A DNA stretch of 64,000 bases from Chryseobacterium gotjawalense. GTDB lineage: Bacteria; Bacteroidota; Bacteroidia; Flavobacteriales; Weeksellaceae. The stretch is taken from positions 2,356,001 to 2,420,000 of the forward strand of contig NZ_CP124855.1 in NCBI RefSeq assembly GCF_030012525.1, written 5' to 3'. Below are positions 57,256 through 64,000 of the stretch, in pieces; positions within the stretch are counted from its first letter, which is position 1; each line of letters opens with the position of its first letter. The position numbers were made by a program, and so were the translations under genes. Under the pieces are notes generated by a model. That model worked only from the letters and a program-made list of their open reading frames with translations, did not search any database and was not told where the DNA came from.

Positions 57256-58116
57256 TCATTTCACAGCCTTCAAACTCAGGTCGATGTTCTCTGCAGAATG
57301 GGTCAGTGCACCTGCGGAAATAAAATCGACACCCGTTTGTGCAATGTCTTTCAGCATATCCCGGGTAATTCCACCGGAAGCCTCAGTTTCACATTTATTA
57401 CCGATTAATTTTACGGCTTCTGCCATCATTGCAACCTCCATATTGTCGAGCATGATTCTGTCGACGCCGGCTTCCAAAGCTTCTTCTACCTCTTCTAAAT
57501 TTCGGGTTTCAACCTCTATCTTTAACGGCTTTTTAATCTTTTCAGTATATGCTTTTGCCATTTTCACAGCGTTGGTAATGCTTCCGTTATAATCGATATG
57601 GTTGTCTTTGAGCATGATCATGTCATACAAACCAAACCTGTGATTGGTGCCGCCACCGATGGCGACCGCCCATTTTTCGCACAGTCTGAAATTGGGCGTT
57701 GTTTTTCTCGTGTCCAAAAGTTTCGTTTTAGTTCCCACTAACCGCGAATCCCACTCGTGGGTAATCGTTGCAATCCCACTCATTCTCTGCATACAATTCA
57801 AAACAAATCGTTCAGTAGTAAGAATAGATCTGGCGCTTCCGGTTACGTAAAAAGCGATATCGCCTGCTTTTGCTGGGTCACCATCTTTCATCAGCCGTTC
57901 TACTTTTAAGTTTCTATCAAACTGTTTGAAAATCATTTCAGCCAATTCTACTCCGGCTAAAATACAGTCCTGTTTTACCAAAAGTTTGGCTTTCTGCTGT
58001 AAATCTTTAGGAATTGTGGACAACGTGGAATGGTCGCCATCCTGAATGTCTTCTTCCAATGCGTTTTTAATAAAAATTTTCAGCGCGTCTTTCGTGACAT
58101 AGGTCGGTTTTTTCAT
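57256..58116 (-). CDS. nadC: Nicotinate-nucleotide diphosphorylase (carboxylating)
   Basis: Makes nicotinate mononucleotide from quinolinate and PRPP. 286 residues. Seen: EEDIQDGDHSTLSTIP, RFVLNCMQRMSGIAT, LDTRKTTPNFRLCEKWAVAIGG and KIEVETRNLEEVEEAL, ending in EASGGITRDMLKDIAQTGVDFIS. The DUF1016 gene upstream ends inside its start codon (ATGA overlap). nadB lies 1.6 kb further upstream on the same strand; the two are usually adjacent. Confidence 0.96.
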   Translation of the reverse strand: MKKPTYVTKDALKIFIKNALEEDIQDGDHSTLSTIPKDLQQKAKLLVKQDCILAGVELAEMIFKQFDRNLKVERLMKDGDPAKAGDIAFYVTGSARSILTTERFVLNCMQRMSGIATITHEWDSRLVGTKTKLLDTRKTTPNFRLCEKWAVAIGGGTNHRFGLYDMIMLKDNHIDYNGSITNAVKMAKAYTEKIKKPLKIEVETRNLEEVEEALEAGVDRIMLDNMEVAMMAEAVKLIGNKCETEASGGITRDMLKDIAQTGVDFISAGALTHSAENIDLSLKAVK

Positions 58117-59222
58117 TTATTTTCTAATTTTTTAAGTTCTTCCTCTACCATTGCAATGGATGGAAGGTATGATTTAAAGTCGTCAGGTAATATTTTTTGG
58201 AGTTCATACGATGAAATCCCTAATGGTTTTTGTAAATCGGTAAGGGAATATTCTGCGATTATTTCGTCTTTGTCTTTACAGATTAAAAGGCCAATCGTAG
58301 CATTATCGTTTTCATCACGCATTTTTTTGTCTATTGCTGTAACGTAGAAATTTAGTTTCCCTGCAAATTCCGGTTCAAAACTCCCTGCTTTCAATTCGAT
58401 GACCACATATCTTTTTAGTTTGATGTGGTAAAAAAGCAAATCTATAAAAAATGATTTGTCACTTACTACAATCTCAACCTGTTTTCCAACAAAGGCAAAA
58501 CCACGCCCAAGTTCAATTAAAAACTTTGAGATATTATCTACCAAAGCATTCTCCAGTTCTTTTTCCTTAAAAAGTTCAGAAAGGTTTAGAAAATCAAAAA
58601 AGTAAGGATCTTTCAATGTTTCTTTTACCAGTTCGCTTTGGTTATCTGGTAGTGTTTTAGAAAAATTGGTGATCGCTTTTCCCTGGCTTTCTATTAGTTT
58701 CCCGGAAATCATATTCAGAAGTACAGCTCTGCTCCAGCCGTTTTCTATGGTTTTGTTAATGTAAAAATGAGCTTCTTCAGGAGTTTTGCATTTTGTAATT
58801 AAGGTAACATGATGCCCCCAGGGAATCAGGAAAATATGGTGTGAAAAATGATTGTTTTTGAATTCGTTAACAACTTGTTGACGATTTGAATTTTCATCAT
58901 TTCCCAATTCGTTAACAACTTGTTGGCGAATTGCAATGTCTTGATTATAAAATTGATAGAATCTTTTGCAGAATTTAAGGTTGCTTTCTGAAAAACCTTT
59001 AATCTCAGGAAATTCTGCCCGTAAATCTTTACTTAAAAGATTAAAAAAACCAGAGCCATAAGAGTTTTCAAATTCCCGTCCAGCGATTTCCTTACCCAAA
59101 TCCCAATACAATTCTATCAAAGCAGTATTTACTTTGATGGCGGCTTTTATTTGCGTTTGCCGGATTTTGTGTTTTAAATCTACAATCCAGTTTTTGTAAT
59201 GTGGGTCTGTTTTTTCAAGCAT
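58113..59222 (-). CDS. DUF1016 (YhcG) PD-(D/E)XK nuclease-fold protein
   Basis: 369 residues. N-terminal DUF1016_N helical domain (VNTALIELYWDLGKEI; LSKDLRAEFPEIKGFSESNL), linker with IPWGHHVTLITK, then the nuclease core with FIDLLFYHIKLKRYVVIELKAG (Asp, Glu-x-Lys). A 45-base direct repeat duplicates RQQVVNE at residues 99-105 and 114-120. Its stop overlaps the nadC ATG and it lies between nadB and nadC, so it looks like an insertion into the nad operon. Function unknown; often seen near restriction or defence genes, but not here. Confidence 0.9.
   Translation of the reverse strand: MLEKTDPHYKNWIVDLKHKIRQTQIKAAIKVNTALIELYWDLGKEIAGREFENSYGSGFFNLLSKDLRAEFPEIKGFSESNLKFCKRFYQFYNQDIAIRQQVVNELGNDENSNRQQVVNEFKNNHFSHHIFLIPWGHHVTLITKCKTPEEAHFYINKTIENGWSRAVLLNMISGKLIESQGKAITNFSKTLPDNQSELVKETLKDPYFFDFLNLSELFKEKELENALVDNISKFLIELGRGFAFVGKQVEIVVSDKSFFIDLLFYHIKLKRYVVIELKAGSFEPEFAGKLNFYVTAIDKKMRDENDNATIGLLICKDKDEIIAEYSLTDLQKPLGISSYELQKILPDDFKSYLPSIAMVEEELKKLENK
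58861..58929. repeat. 45-base direct repeat inside the DUF1016 gene
   Basis: AATTCGTTAACAACTTGTTG at 58861-58880 and again at 58906-58925, each followed by a base and CGA, offset exactly 15 codons, so the reading frame is kept. Confidence 0.8.
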
Positions 59223-59310
59223 TTTTATATTTTAAGAACCCTTGAATGGTGAAAGAAAGTTTAAATTTAGTCAAATATTTTTAGCCACAGGTTTACCATT
59301 GCCCAACCAC

Positions 59311-59616
59311 TCACTCCATGACAATGGAAGCGTTTTTATTGTCATACACAATAACCTGGGAATCCTGGGTAATCCCCAAACTCATTAAAACTTCCGCAAA
59401 TTTTTCCAAACTGGGCAAAGGATGTCTTCCGCCACTTTTTATATTTTTGGGAATTTGGGTTAAATCATTATTCAAATCCACATAGAGTGCTCCGTCGAGA
59501 TGTTCATGCAAATAGCTCTCATAAGCAGAGCCACCACTTCCGGCGTCCACGATGACGACATTTTCTCTGTTCAAAGCCGCTAAATCTTCAGTGTTGATAA
59601 TTGGTGACAGTTTCAT
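59311..59616 (-). pseudogene. Truncated rhodanese-type sulfurtransferase
   Basis: 101 residues matching only the first part of a two-domain thiosulfate/mercaptopyruvate sulfurtransferase: VVIVDAGSGGSAYESYLHEHLDGALYVDLNNDL and SQVIVYDNKN, then a stop after NASIVME. The usual continuation and the whole catalytic-Cys domain are missing (intact proteins are about 280 residues), and no frame downstream restores it. Its ATG overlaps the stop of the tail fragment before it. A short unrelated use of the remaining peptide cannot be excluded. Confidence 0.7.
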
Positions 59617-59687
59617 GGGTTTTCCCGTTTTTTGAGTTCTTTCTCCATTTGTTCAATGCTCGGAAATCTTACTTCGGAAATCTTTAT
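59613..59687 (-). pseudogene. Orphan C-terminal tail of a second DUF1016 gene
   Basis: Beginning directly after the nadB stop, in the same frame, 24 codons read SEVRFPSIEQMEKELKKREN and then stop. The end of the intact DUF1016 protein reads YLPSIAMVEEELKKLENK. Both stops overlap the next gene's start as ATGA. I infer that this is what is left of another DUF1016 gene; 24 codons are too few to be certain. Confidence 0.5.
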
Positions 59688-61259
59688 TTACACCAAATCC
59701 TTATTATAAAAAGCGCCTTTGTTCTCCTTCATCATTAATGAATGTTTGATAATCAAATAGGAAATATTGGTCAGATTTCTCAGTTCCGAAAGTTTTGGCG
59801 ACAGAATCGAGTAGTTGTACAGTTCATTCACAGCTTCGAAGATTTCCTGTTGTTTTCTCTTTGCCAAGGCCAAGCGGTCATTTGATCGCACGATACTTAC
59901 CAAATCGCTCATCATTTCCTGCAACTGTCTCCGAAGGTAGGAAATCATCACCATTTCGTCCATCATTTTCATGCCCTCTTCGTCCCATTGCGGAATTGCT
60001 TTCAAATCTTCAAAGTTGAAATCATTGATTTTTAAGAGTTCGACTGTTTTCAAAGCCGCGTTGTGACCGAAAACAAGGCCTTCCAGTAAAGAGTTTGAAG
60101 CCAGTCGGTTAGCGCCGTGCAAGCCGGAATTGGTACATTCTCCTACGGCAAATAAATTTTTAATGGAACTTTGCCCATCCACATCGATATCAATTCCGCC
60201 CATTAAATAGTGACATGCCGGAACGATTGGGATGAGTTGGGTGAAAGGGTCAATTCCTTCATCCAAACATTTTTGATAAATATTGGGAAAATGTTCGACG
60301 AATTTTTCCTGATTCATTTCGCGGCAATCGAGGCCTACATAATCATCGCCCGAAATCTTTAATTCATTATCAATGGCTCTGGCAACAATGTCCCGCGATG
60401 CTAATTCCTCGCGCTCATCATATTTGTGCATGAATTTTTCACCATCTTTCGTTCTAAGTTTTGCGCCATCGCCACGTACAGCTTCTGAAATCAGAAACAG
60501 CATTCCGTCTCTTTTTGAAAATAAAGCGGTGGGATGAAACTGGTAATACTGCATGTTCGAAATTTTCCCGCGTGCTCTGTGCACAAAGGCAATTCCGTCG
60601 CCGGTTGCAATAATCGGATTGGTGGTGTTTTTGTACACATGACCAGCCCCGCCGGTTGCGACCAGAGTGATCTTCGCCGTAATTTTCCTTATTTCTTTAT
60701 TTTTTTCATCAAGAACGTAAGCGCCGTAGCAGTCGATTTTTTCAAGGTCGAAAATTTTATTGGGAACGTGATGTTGCGTAATTAAATCGATGACATAATG
60801 ATGCGCCATGATTTCAATATTCGGTGATTTGTTCACCGTTACCAATAAAGCGCGTTCTATTTCAGCGCCGGTAATATCTTTGTGATGAACGATGCGGTTT
60901 TCGGTGTGTCCGCCTTCTCTGCCAAGCATGAGGTGACCGTCTTTTTGGTCAAAATTAGTTCCCCAATCCACAAGTTCTTTAAATCTTTCGGGGCCTTCCC
61001 GAACGACCATTTTCACCACTTCCAGATTGTTCTCACCATCGCCGGCTCTCATGGTGTCATCGATATGTTTCTGAAAATTATCTTTGTCGAAATCGGTCAC
61101 TACGGCCAATCCGCCCTGTGCATATTTGGTGTTGCTTTCGTCTTCATCGGCTTTGGTGACGATGATGATTTTTGCCTCGGGCATTCTTTCGGAAATTTTG
61201 ATCGCATAAGAAAGTCCGGAGATTCCTGATCCGATGACGAGTACGTCTGCTTTTATCAT
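59688..61259 (-). CDS. nadB: L-aspartate oxidase
   Basis: First step of NAD synthesis from aspartate: FAD-dependent oxidation to iminoaspartate. 523 residues. FAD site DVLVIGSGISGLSYAIKI, TKYAQGGLAVV, active-site region MLGREGGHTENRIVHHKDITG, the His in YYQFHPTALF, and GLHGANRLASNSLLEGLVFG. C-terminal helical bundle intact. nadA is not in the window. Confidence 0.96.
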   Translation of the reverse strand: MIKADVLVIGSGISGLSYAIKISERMPEAKIIIVTKADEDESNTKYAQGGLAVVTDFDKDNFQKHIDDTMRAGDGENNLEVVKMVVREGPERFKELVDWGTNFDQKDGHLMLGREGGHTENRIVHHKDITGAEIERALLVTVNKSPNIEIMAHHYVIDLITQHHVPNKIFDLEKIDCYGAYVLDEKNKEIRKITAKITLVATGGAGHVYKNTTNPIIATGDGIAFVHRARGKISNMQYYQFHPTALFSKRDGMLFLISEAVRGDGAKLRTKDGEKFMHKYDEREELASRDIVARAIDNELKISGDDYVGLDCREMNQEKFVEHFPNIYQKCLDEGIDPFTQLIPIVPACHYLMGGIDIDVDGQSSIKNLFAVGECTNSGLHGANRLASNSLLEGLVFGHNAALKTVELLKINDFNFEDLKAIPQWDEEGMKMMDEMVMISYLRRQLQEMMSDLVSIVRSNDRLALAKRKQQEIFEAVNELYNYSILSPKLSELRNLTNISYLIIKHSLMMKENKGAFYNKDLV

Positions 61260-61303
61260 GGAGTTAATTTGATGTAATGAACGACAATTTAGACCTTTTT
61301 TAT

Positions 61304-61933
61304 TTAAATAAACTTAAACAGTTTAGCATCCGGTTTTCTTACTTTTTTTAAATTCTGAAATTGGTCTTCTTCAGATCGGTAACCAAGCGCTAAAGTCACA
61401 GCGACTTTTTCTTTTTCGGTATCAATTCCCAGAACAGCATCAATTTTTTCATGGTTAAATCCTTCCATCGGGCAGGTATCTACATTTTCTAAAGCCGCTG
61501 CAAACATCAGGTTTCCCAAAACAATATAGCTCTGTTTATCTGCCCAAATCATCACTTCTTCTGAATCTAAATGCTGAATATGTTTGCTGATACTTTCTTT
61601 AAATGGATTTAAACTTTCCAGAGGAACTTCTCTGGTTTCCGAAATATGATTAAAATAATTGCCGATATATTCATTGCCAATATTGTTTTTCGAAACAATA
61701 ACAATCAAATGCGAACACGTTGAGATTTGCGATGGATTGTAAAAGGCAGGAATGAGTTCCTTCTTCATTTCTGGACTTTGCACAATAAGGAGCCGATAAG
61801 GCTGCAGTCCCAATGAACTCGCCGAAAGTCTTGCCGCTTCAAGGATACGGAAGAGCACATCGGAAGAAACTGTTTTTTCAGGATCAAATTTTTTAACCGA
61901 ATATCTTTTGTTGAGTGCTTCAAGGTAATTCAT
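61304..61933 (-). CDS. Nitroreductase family NAD(P)H-dependent oxidoreductase
   Basis: 209 residues, NfsB-like. FMN site KRYSVKKFDPEKTVSSDVL and SASSLGLQPYRLLIV; IVLGNLMFAAALENVDTCPMEGF; ALGYRSEEDQ near the end. Reduces quinones or nitroaromatics with NAD(P)H; the natural substrate is unknown. 44 bases upstream of nadB on the same strand, so possibly co-transcribed. Confidence 0.9.
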   Translation of the reverse strand: MNYLEALNKRYSVKKFDPEKTVSSDVLFRILEAARLSASSLGLQPYRLLIVQSPEMKKELIPAFYNPSQISTCSHLIVIVSKNNIGNEYIGNYFNHISETREVPLESLNPFKESISKHIQHLDSEEVMIWADKQSYIVLGNLMFAAALENVDTCPMEGFNHEKIDAVLGIDTEKEKVAVTLALGYRSEEDQFQNLKKVRKPDAKLFKFI

Positions 61934-61996
61934 CTAACAAAGATAAATAAATGAGCCGGAAGTTGGTTGGTGAATTTCTTTGAGTGAATTTTAGAA

Positions 61997-62099
61997 GTGA
62001 ATTTCTAAAGGTGAATTTCTAAAGGTGAATGGTGAATTTCTTCGAATCAATTTTAAAAATGAATTTAATAAATATTAAATAAAAAAAATAACCATTCAC
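61997..62099. repeat. 14-bp tandem repeat with inverted half
   Basis: GTGAATTTCTAAAG at 61997-62010 and 62011-62024, then GTGAATGGTGAATTTC; GTGAATGGT at 62025-62033 is inverted as ACCATTCAC at 62091-62099. Lies in the 198-base gap between rnhA and the nitroreductase gene. Non-coding. Confidence 0.65.
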
Positions 62100-62131
62100 T
62101 GCGAGGCAAATTCACGCAAAGCAATTGACCA

Positions 62132-62614
62132 TCAGAAAAGCCCGCCGTTTTGTTGTTTTTCGAAAAATTCATCAATTTGGAGCGGTTCTGTCTGGGCGGC
62201 TTTTACGGCAAGTTGATCACAGATTTCATTTTCGATATGGCCTGCATGACCTTTAACCCAATGAAAAGTGGTTTGATGTGCTTTAATTAAAGGAACCATT
62301 CTTTTCCACAAATCAGGATTTTTTACATTTTTAAAACCTTTTTTAATCCAGCCGAAAATCCATTTCTGATTGATGGCATCAGAAACATATTTGCTGTCGG
62401 TATAAATGTGAATGTCGTTTTCGGTGGATTTCAGTTTTTCCAAAGCCGTGATCACCGCCAACAATTCCATGCGGTTGTTGGTTGTGAGGCGAAAACCCTG
62501 CGAATATCTTTTTTCGTAGCTTTTTTCGGGGACCTTCATCACGATTCCGTAACCCCCTTTTCCGGGGTTTCCACTACAGGCGCCGTCGGTATAAATTTCT
62601 ATTCTAAGGCCCAT
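62132..62614 (-). CDS. rnhA: Ribonuclease HI
   Basis: Cuts the RNA strand of RNA:DNA hybrids. 160 residues. Catalytic residues: Asp in IYTDGACSGNPGKGGYG, Glu in NRMELLAVI, Asp in IYTDSKYVSDAI, Asp near IENEICDQLA, and the flexible-loop His in WVKGHAGH. Its ATG lies two bases after the dnaB stop, so the two are one transcription unit. Confidence 0.96.
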   Translation of the reverse strand: MGLRIEIYTDGACSGNPGKGGYGIVMKVPEKSYEKRYSQGFRLTTNNRMELLAVITALEKLKSTENDIHIYTDSKYVSDAINQKWIFGWIKKGFKNVKNPDLWKRMVPLIKAHQTTFHWVKGHAGHIENEICDQLAVKAAQTEPLQIDEFFEKQQNGGLF

Positions 62615-62616
62615 TC

Positions 62617-64000
62617 CTAAAACTGAAAATCGTCATCATCATCCGCATCATTCATAGACGAACCGGAAAGGTTTTGGTTGCTCGGCAAATCGAAAGCAGC
62701 ACCGGGATCAATGGTAGTTTTGATTTTTTCAAAACCTCCCGGAGTATCCTGTTGTCCAAAATTCGAAGACTGATAACCATAGGCGCCGCCACCAAACAAA
62801 TCAAGATCGGCAAATTTGGCAATATTTTTATGGAAAGACATTCTCACGTCTGCGGTAGCACCATTACGGTGTTTCGCGATAATCAGTTCTGCCTGGTTTT
62901 CTGTGGAAGATTCACCGCCGTCTTCATCATTATCCCAAGTGGTGATTTTATAATATTCCGGACGGAAAATAAACGAAACAATATCGGCATCCTGCTCAAT
63001 CGCTCCGGATTCCCGAAGGTCAGAAAGCATCGGTCTTTTTCCAGGTCTTGTCTCCACACTTCTGGAAAGTTGGGAAAGTGCAATTACGGGAACATTCAGT
63101 TCTTTTGCAATTGCTTTCAGGGAACGGGAGATCATCGCAATTTCCTGCTCACGGTTTCCTGCGCCACCTTTTCCGGAATTTGCGGTCATCAACTGAAGAT
63201 AATCGACCATGATAATTCTTACGCCATGCTGCATCACTAATCTCCGGCATTTTGCCCGAAAATCGAATACAGAAAGGGAAGGAGTTTCGTCAATATATAA
63301 AGGAGCATTTTCTAAAGCGGAAACATTGGAGAACAAACGTTGCCATTCTTCATCGCTCATTTGTCCTTTTCGTAATTTCTCCGAAGAAATTCCTGTTTCT
63401 GAAGCGATCATTCTGGTAATCAACTGAACGGAAGCCATCTCCAGGGAGAATAAAGCCATCGGAATATTATGTTCTACCGCAATATTTCTTGCCATAGAAA
63501 GCAGGAAGGCGGTTTTACCCATTGCCGGACGGGCCGCAATAATAATTAAATCTGAATTTTGCCAACCACCGGTTTCTTTATCAATATCTTTAAATCCCGA
63601 TGGTATTCCAGAGATTCCTTCTTTGTCTTTTAAGGCTTTAATGGTTTCAATGGCTTGGCTGACCAAAGTATTTGCAGTGTCGAAACCTTTTTTAATGGTT
63701 CCGTTTGTAATTTCAAAAAAGGATTGTTCGGCTTTATCCAAAAGCTCGAAAACATCGGTAGACTCTTTATAAGAACTGTCGATTACATTGGCGGAAACAT
63801 TAATCAGACTTCGCAGAATGAATTTTTCTAATATCACCCGGACATGGTACTCGATATGCGCGCTGGAAGAGACTCCCATCGTTAAATCAATGATATAATG
63901 ATCACCTCCCGCAAGTGCTAATTTATCGGTTTTCTTTAATTCCTGAATTACCGTCATTAAATCGACCGGATGATTTCCTTCGAACAAGCGGACGATCACA
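62617..64000 (-). CDS. dnaB: Replicative DNA helicase DnaB, N-terminus cut off by the window
   Basis: 460 residues visible; the frame is open to the window edge and roughly the first 60 residues are missing. N-terminal domain end (NHPVDLMTVIQELKK), linker, then the RecA-like helicase: SGIPSGFKDIDKETGGW, Walker A AARPAMGKTAF, Walker B RIIMVDYLQLM, and ALSQLSRSVETRPGKRPMLSDLRESGAIEQDAD. A Gly/Gln/Asp-rich tail (ending DADDDDDFQF) follows, typical of single-stranded-DNA-protein-like acidic ends. Confidence 0.96.
   Translation of the reverse strand, partial: VIVRLFEGNHPVDLMTVIQELKKTDKLALAGGDHYIIDLTMGVSSSAHIEYHVRVILEKFILRSLINVSANVIDSSYKESTDVFELLDKAEQSFFEITNGTIKKGFDTANTLVSQAIETIKALKDKEGISGIPSGFKDIDKETGGWQNSDLIIIAARPAMGKTAFLLSMARNIAVEHNIPMALFSLEMASVQLITRMIASETGISSEKLRKGQMSDEEWQRLFSNVSALENAPLYIDETPSLSVFDFRAKCRRLVMQHGVRIIMVDYLQLMTANSGKGGAGNREQEIAMISRSLKAIAKELNVPVIALSQLSRSVETRPGKRPMLSDLRESGAIEQDADIVSFIFRPEYYKITTWDNDEDGGESSTENQAELIIAKHRNGATADVRMSFHKNIAKFADLDLFGGGAYGYQSSNFGQQDTPGGFEKIKTTIDPGAAFDLPSNQNLSGSSMNDADDDDDFQF

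Noticed and set aside
58861-58929. Link between the GTTAACAACTTGTTG repeat in the DUF1016 gene and the palindrome at 57106
   Set aside because: The words look alike, but one is a coding duplication and the other a non-coding palindrome; the resemblance is short and AT-rich.
62674-63240. 188-codon plus-strand frame in dnaB
   Set aside because: Antisense of the helicase core; no start signal and no recognisable protein.

Overview
The window is a single stretch of low-GC chromosome from a member of the Bacteroidota, class Flavobacteriia, most like the Chryseobacterium/Kaistella group. This rests on the alternative complex III operon, exosortase XrtF with its partner, the DUF4293-rho pair, a Rho with an Asn-rich insert, DUF5689/DUF6146/DUF6702 proteins, TonB receptors with carboxypeptidase-regulatory domains, and promoters of the Bacteroidota type (TTTG, about 19-20 bases, TAnnTTTG). 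I found no rRNA, tRNA, CRISPR array, phage or intact insertion sequence. Nearly everything is chromosomal core; the accessory signal lies in intergenic repeats and in two nuclease-fold genes.

Layout. 1-4.7 kb: the 3' part of the alternative complex III operon (actB end, actC, actD, actE, actF), closed by a terminator. 5-12.6 kb: an AT-rich GT-C-like membrane gene, a lipoprotein, apt, a TPR protein with ribH, an LTA-synthase-like sulfatase and a zinc metallopeptidase. 12.7-22.1 kb: small stress-type proteins, pruA, a DtxR/MntR-type regulator with a strong palindrome in its promoter, threonine aldolase with an M28 peptidase, fabI, a LEA-like protein, tag, a nucleoside phosphorylase and a SUI1 protein. 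22.3-28.6 kb: a GbsR/MarR-type regulator followed by a complete RND efflux operon. 28.7-40.9 kb: 2'-5' RNA ligase-like protein, TrmH-type methyltransferase divergent from mutS, an MsbA-like ABC exporter, a second M28 peptidase, DUF4293, rho, superoxide dismutase, and a secreted endonuclease/exonuclease/phosphatase-family enzyme.

40.9-45.4 kb: a TonB-dependent receptor and a DUF5689 surface lipoprotein, divergent from the secreted phosphatase/nuclease; together they look like a system that cuts and takes up extracellular nucleic acid or a phosphodiester. 45.7-50 kb (minus strand): DUF6702, LOG-family hydrolase, MurU-like uridylyltransferase, a stand-alone RapZ C-terminal domain, a GxxExxY protein and an AmgK-like sugar kinase, probably cell-wall sugar recycling, with the GxxExxY gene sitting inside as a repeat-flanked insert. 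50-53.6 kb: xrtF and its partner, a cation diffusion facilitator, asd and a 4-TM protein. 53.7-61.3 kb: an Oar-like TonB receptor, then nadC and nadB, which here are separated by a DUF1016 nuclease gene, a truncated rhodanese gene and what appears to be the orphan tail of a second DUF1016 gene. 61.3-64 kb: nitroreductase, rnhA and the start-less dnaB running off the window.

The items most worth a second look are the DUF1016/rhodanese scar between nadB and nadC, the GxxExxY cassette with inverted flanking repeats and a 150-bp end duplication, the TonB/DUF5689/nuclease locus, the AmgK/RapZ-C/MurU cluster, and several promoter palindromes.
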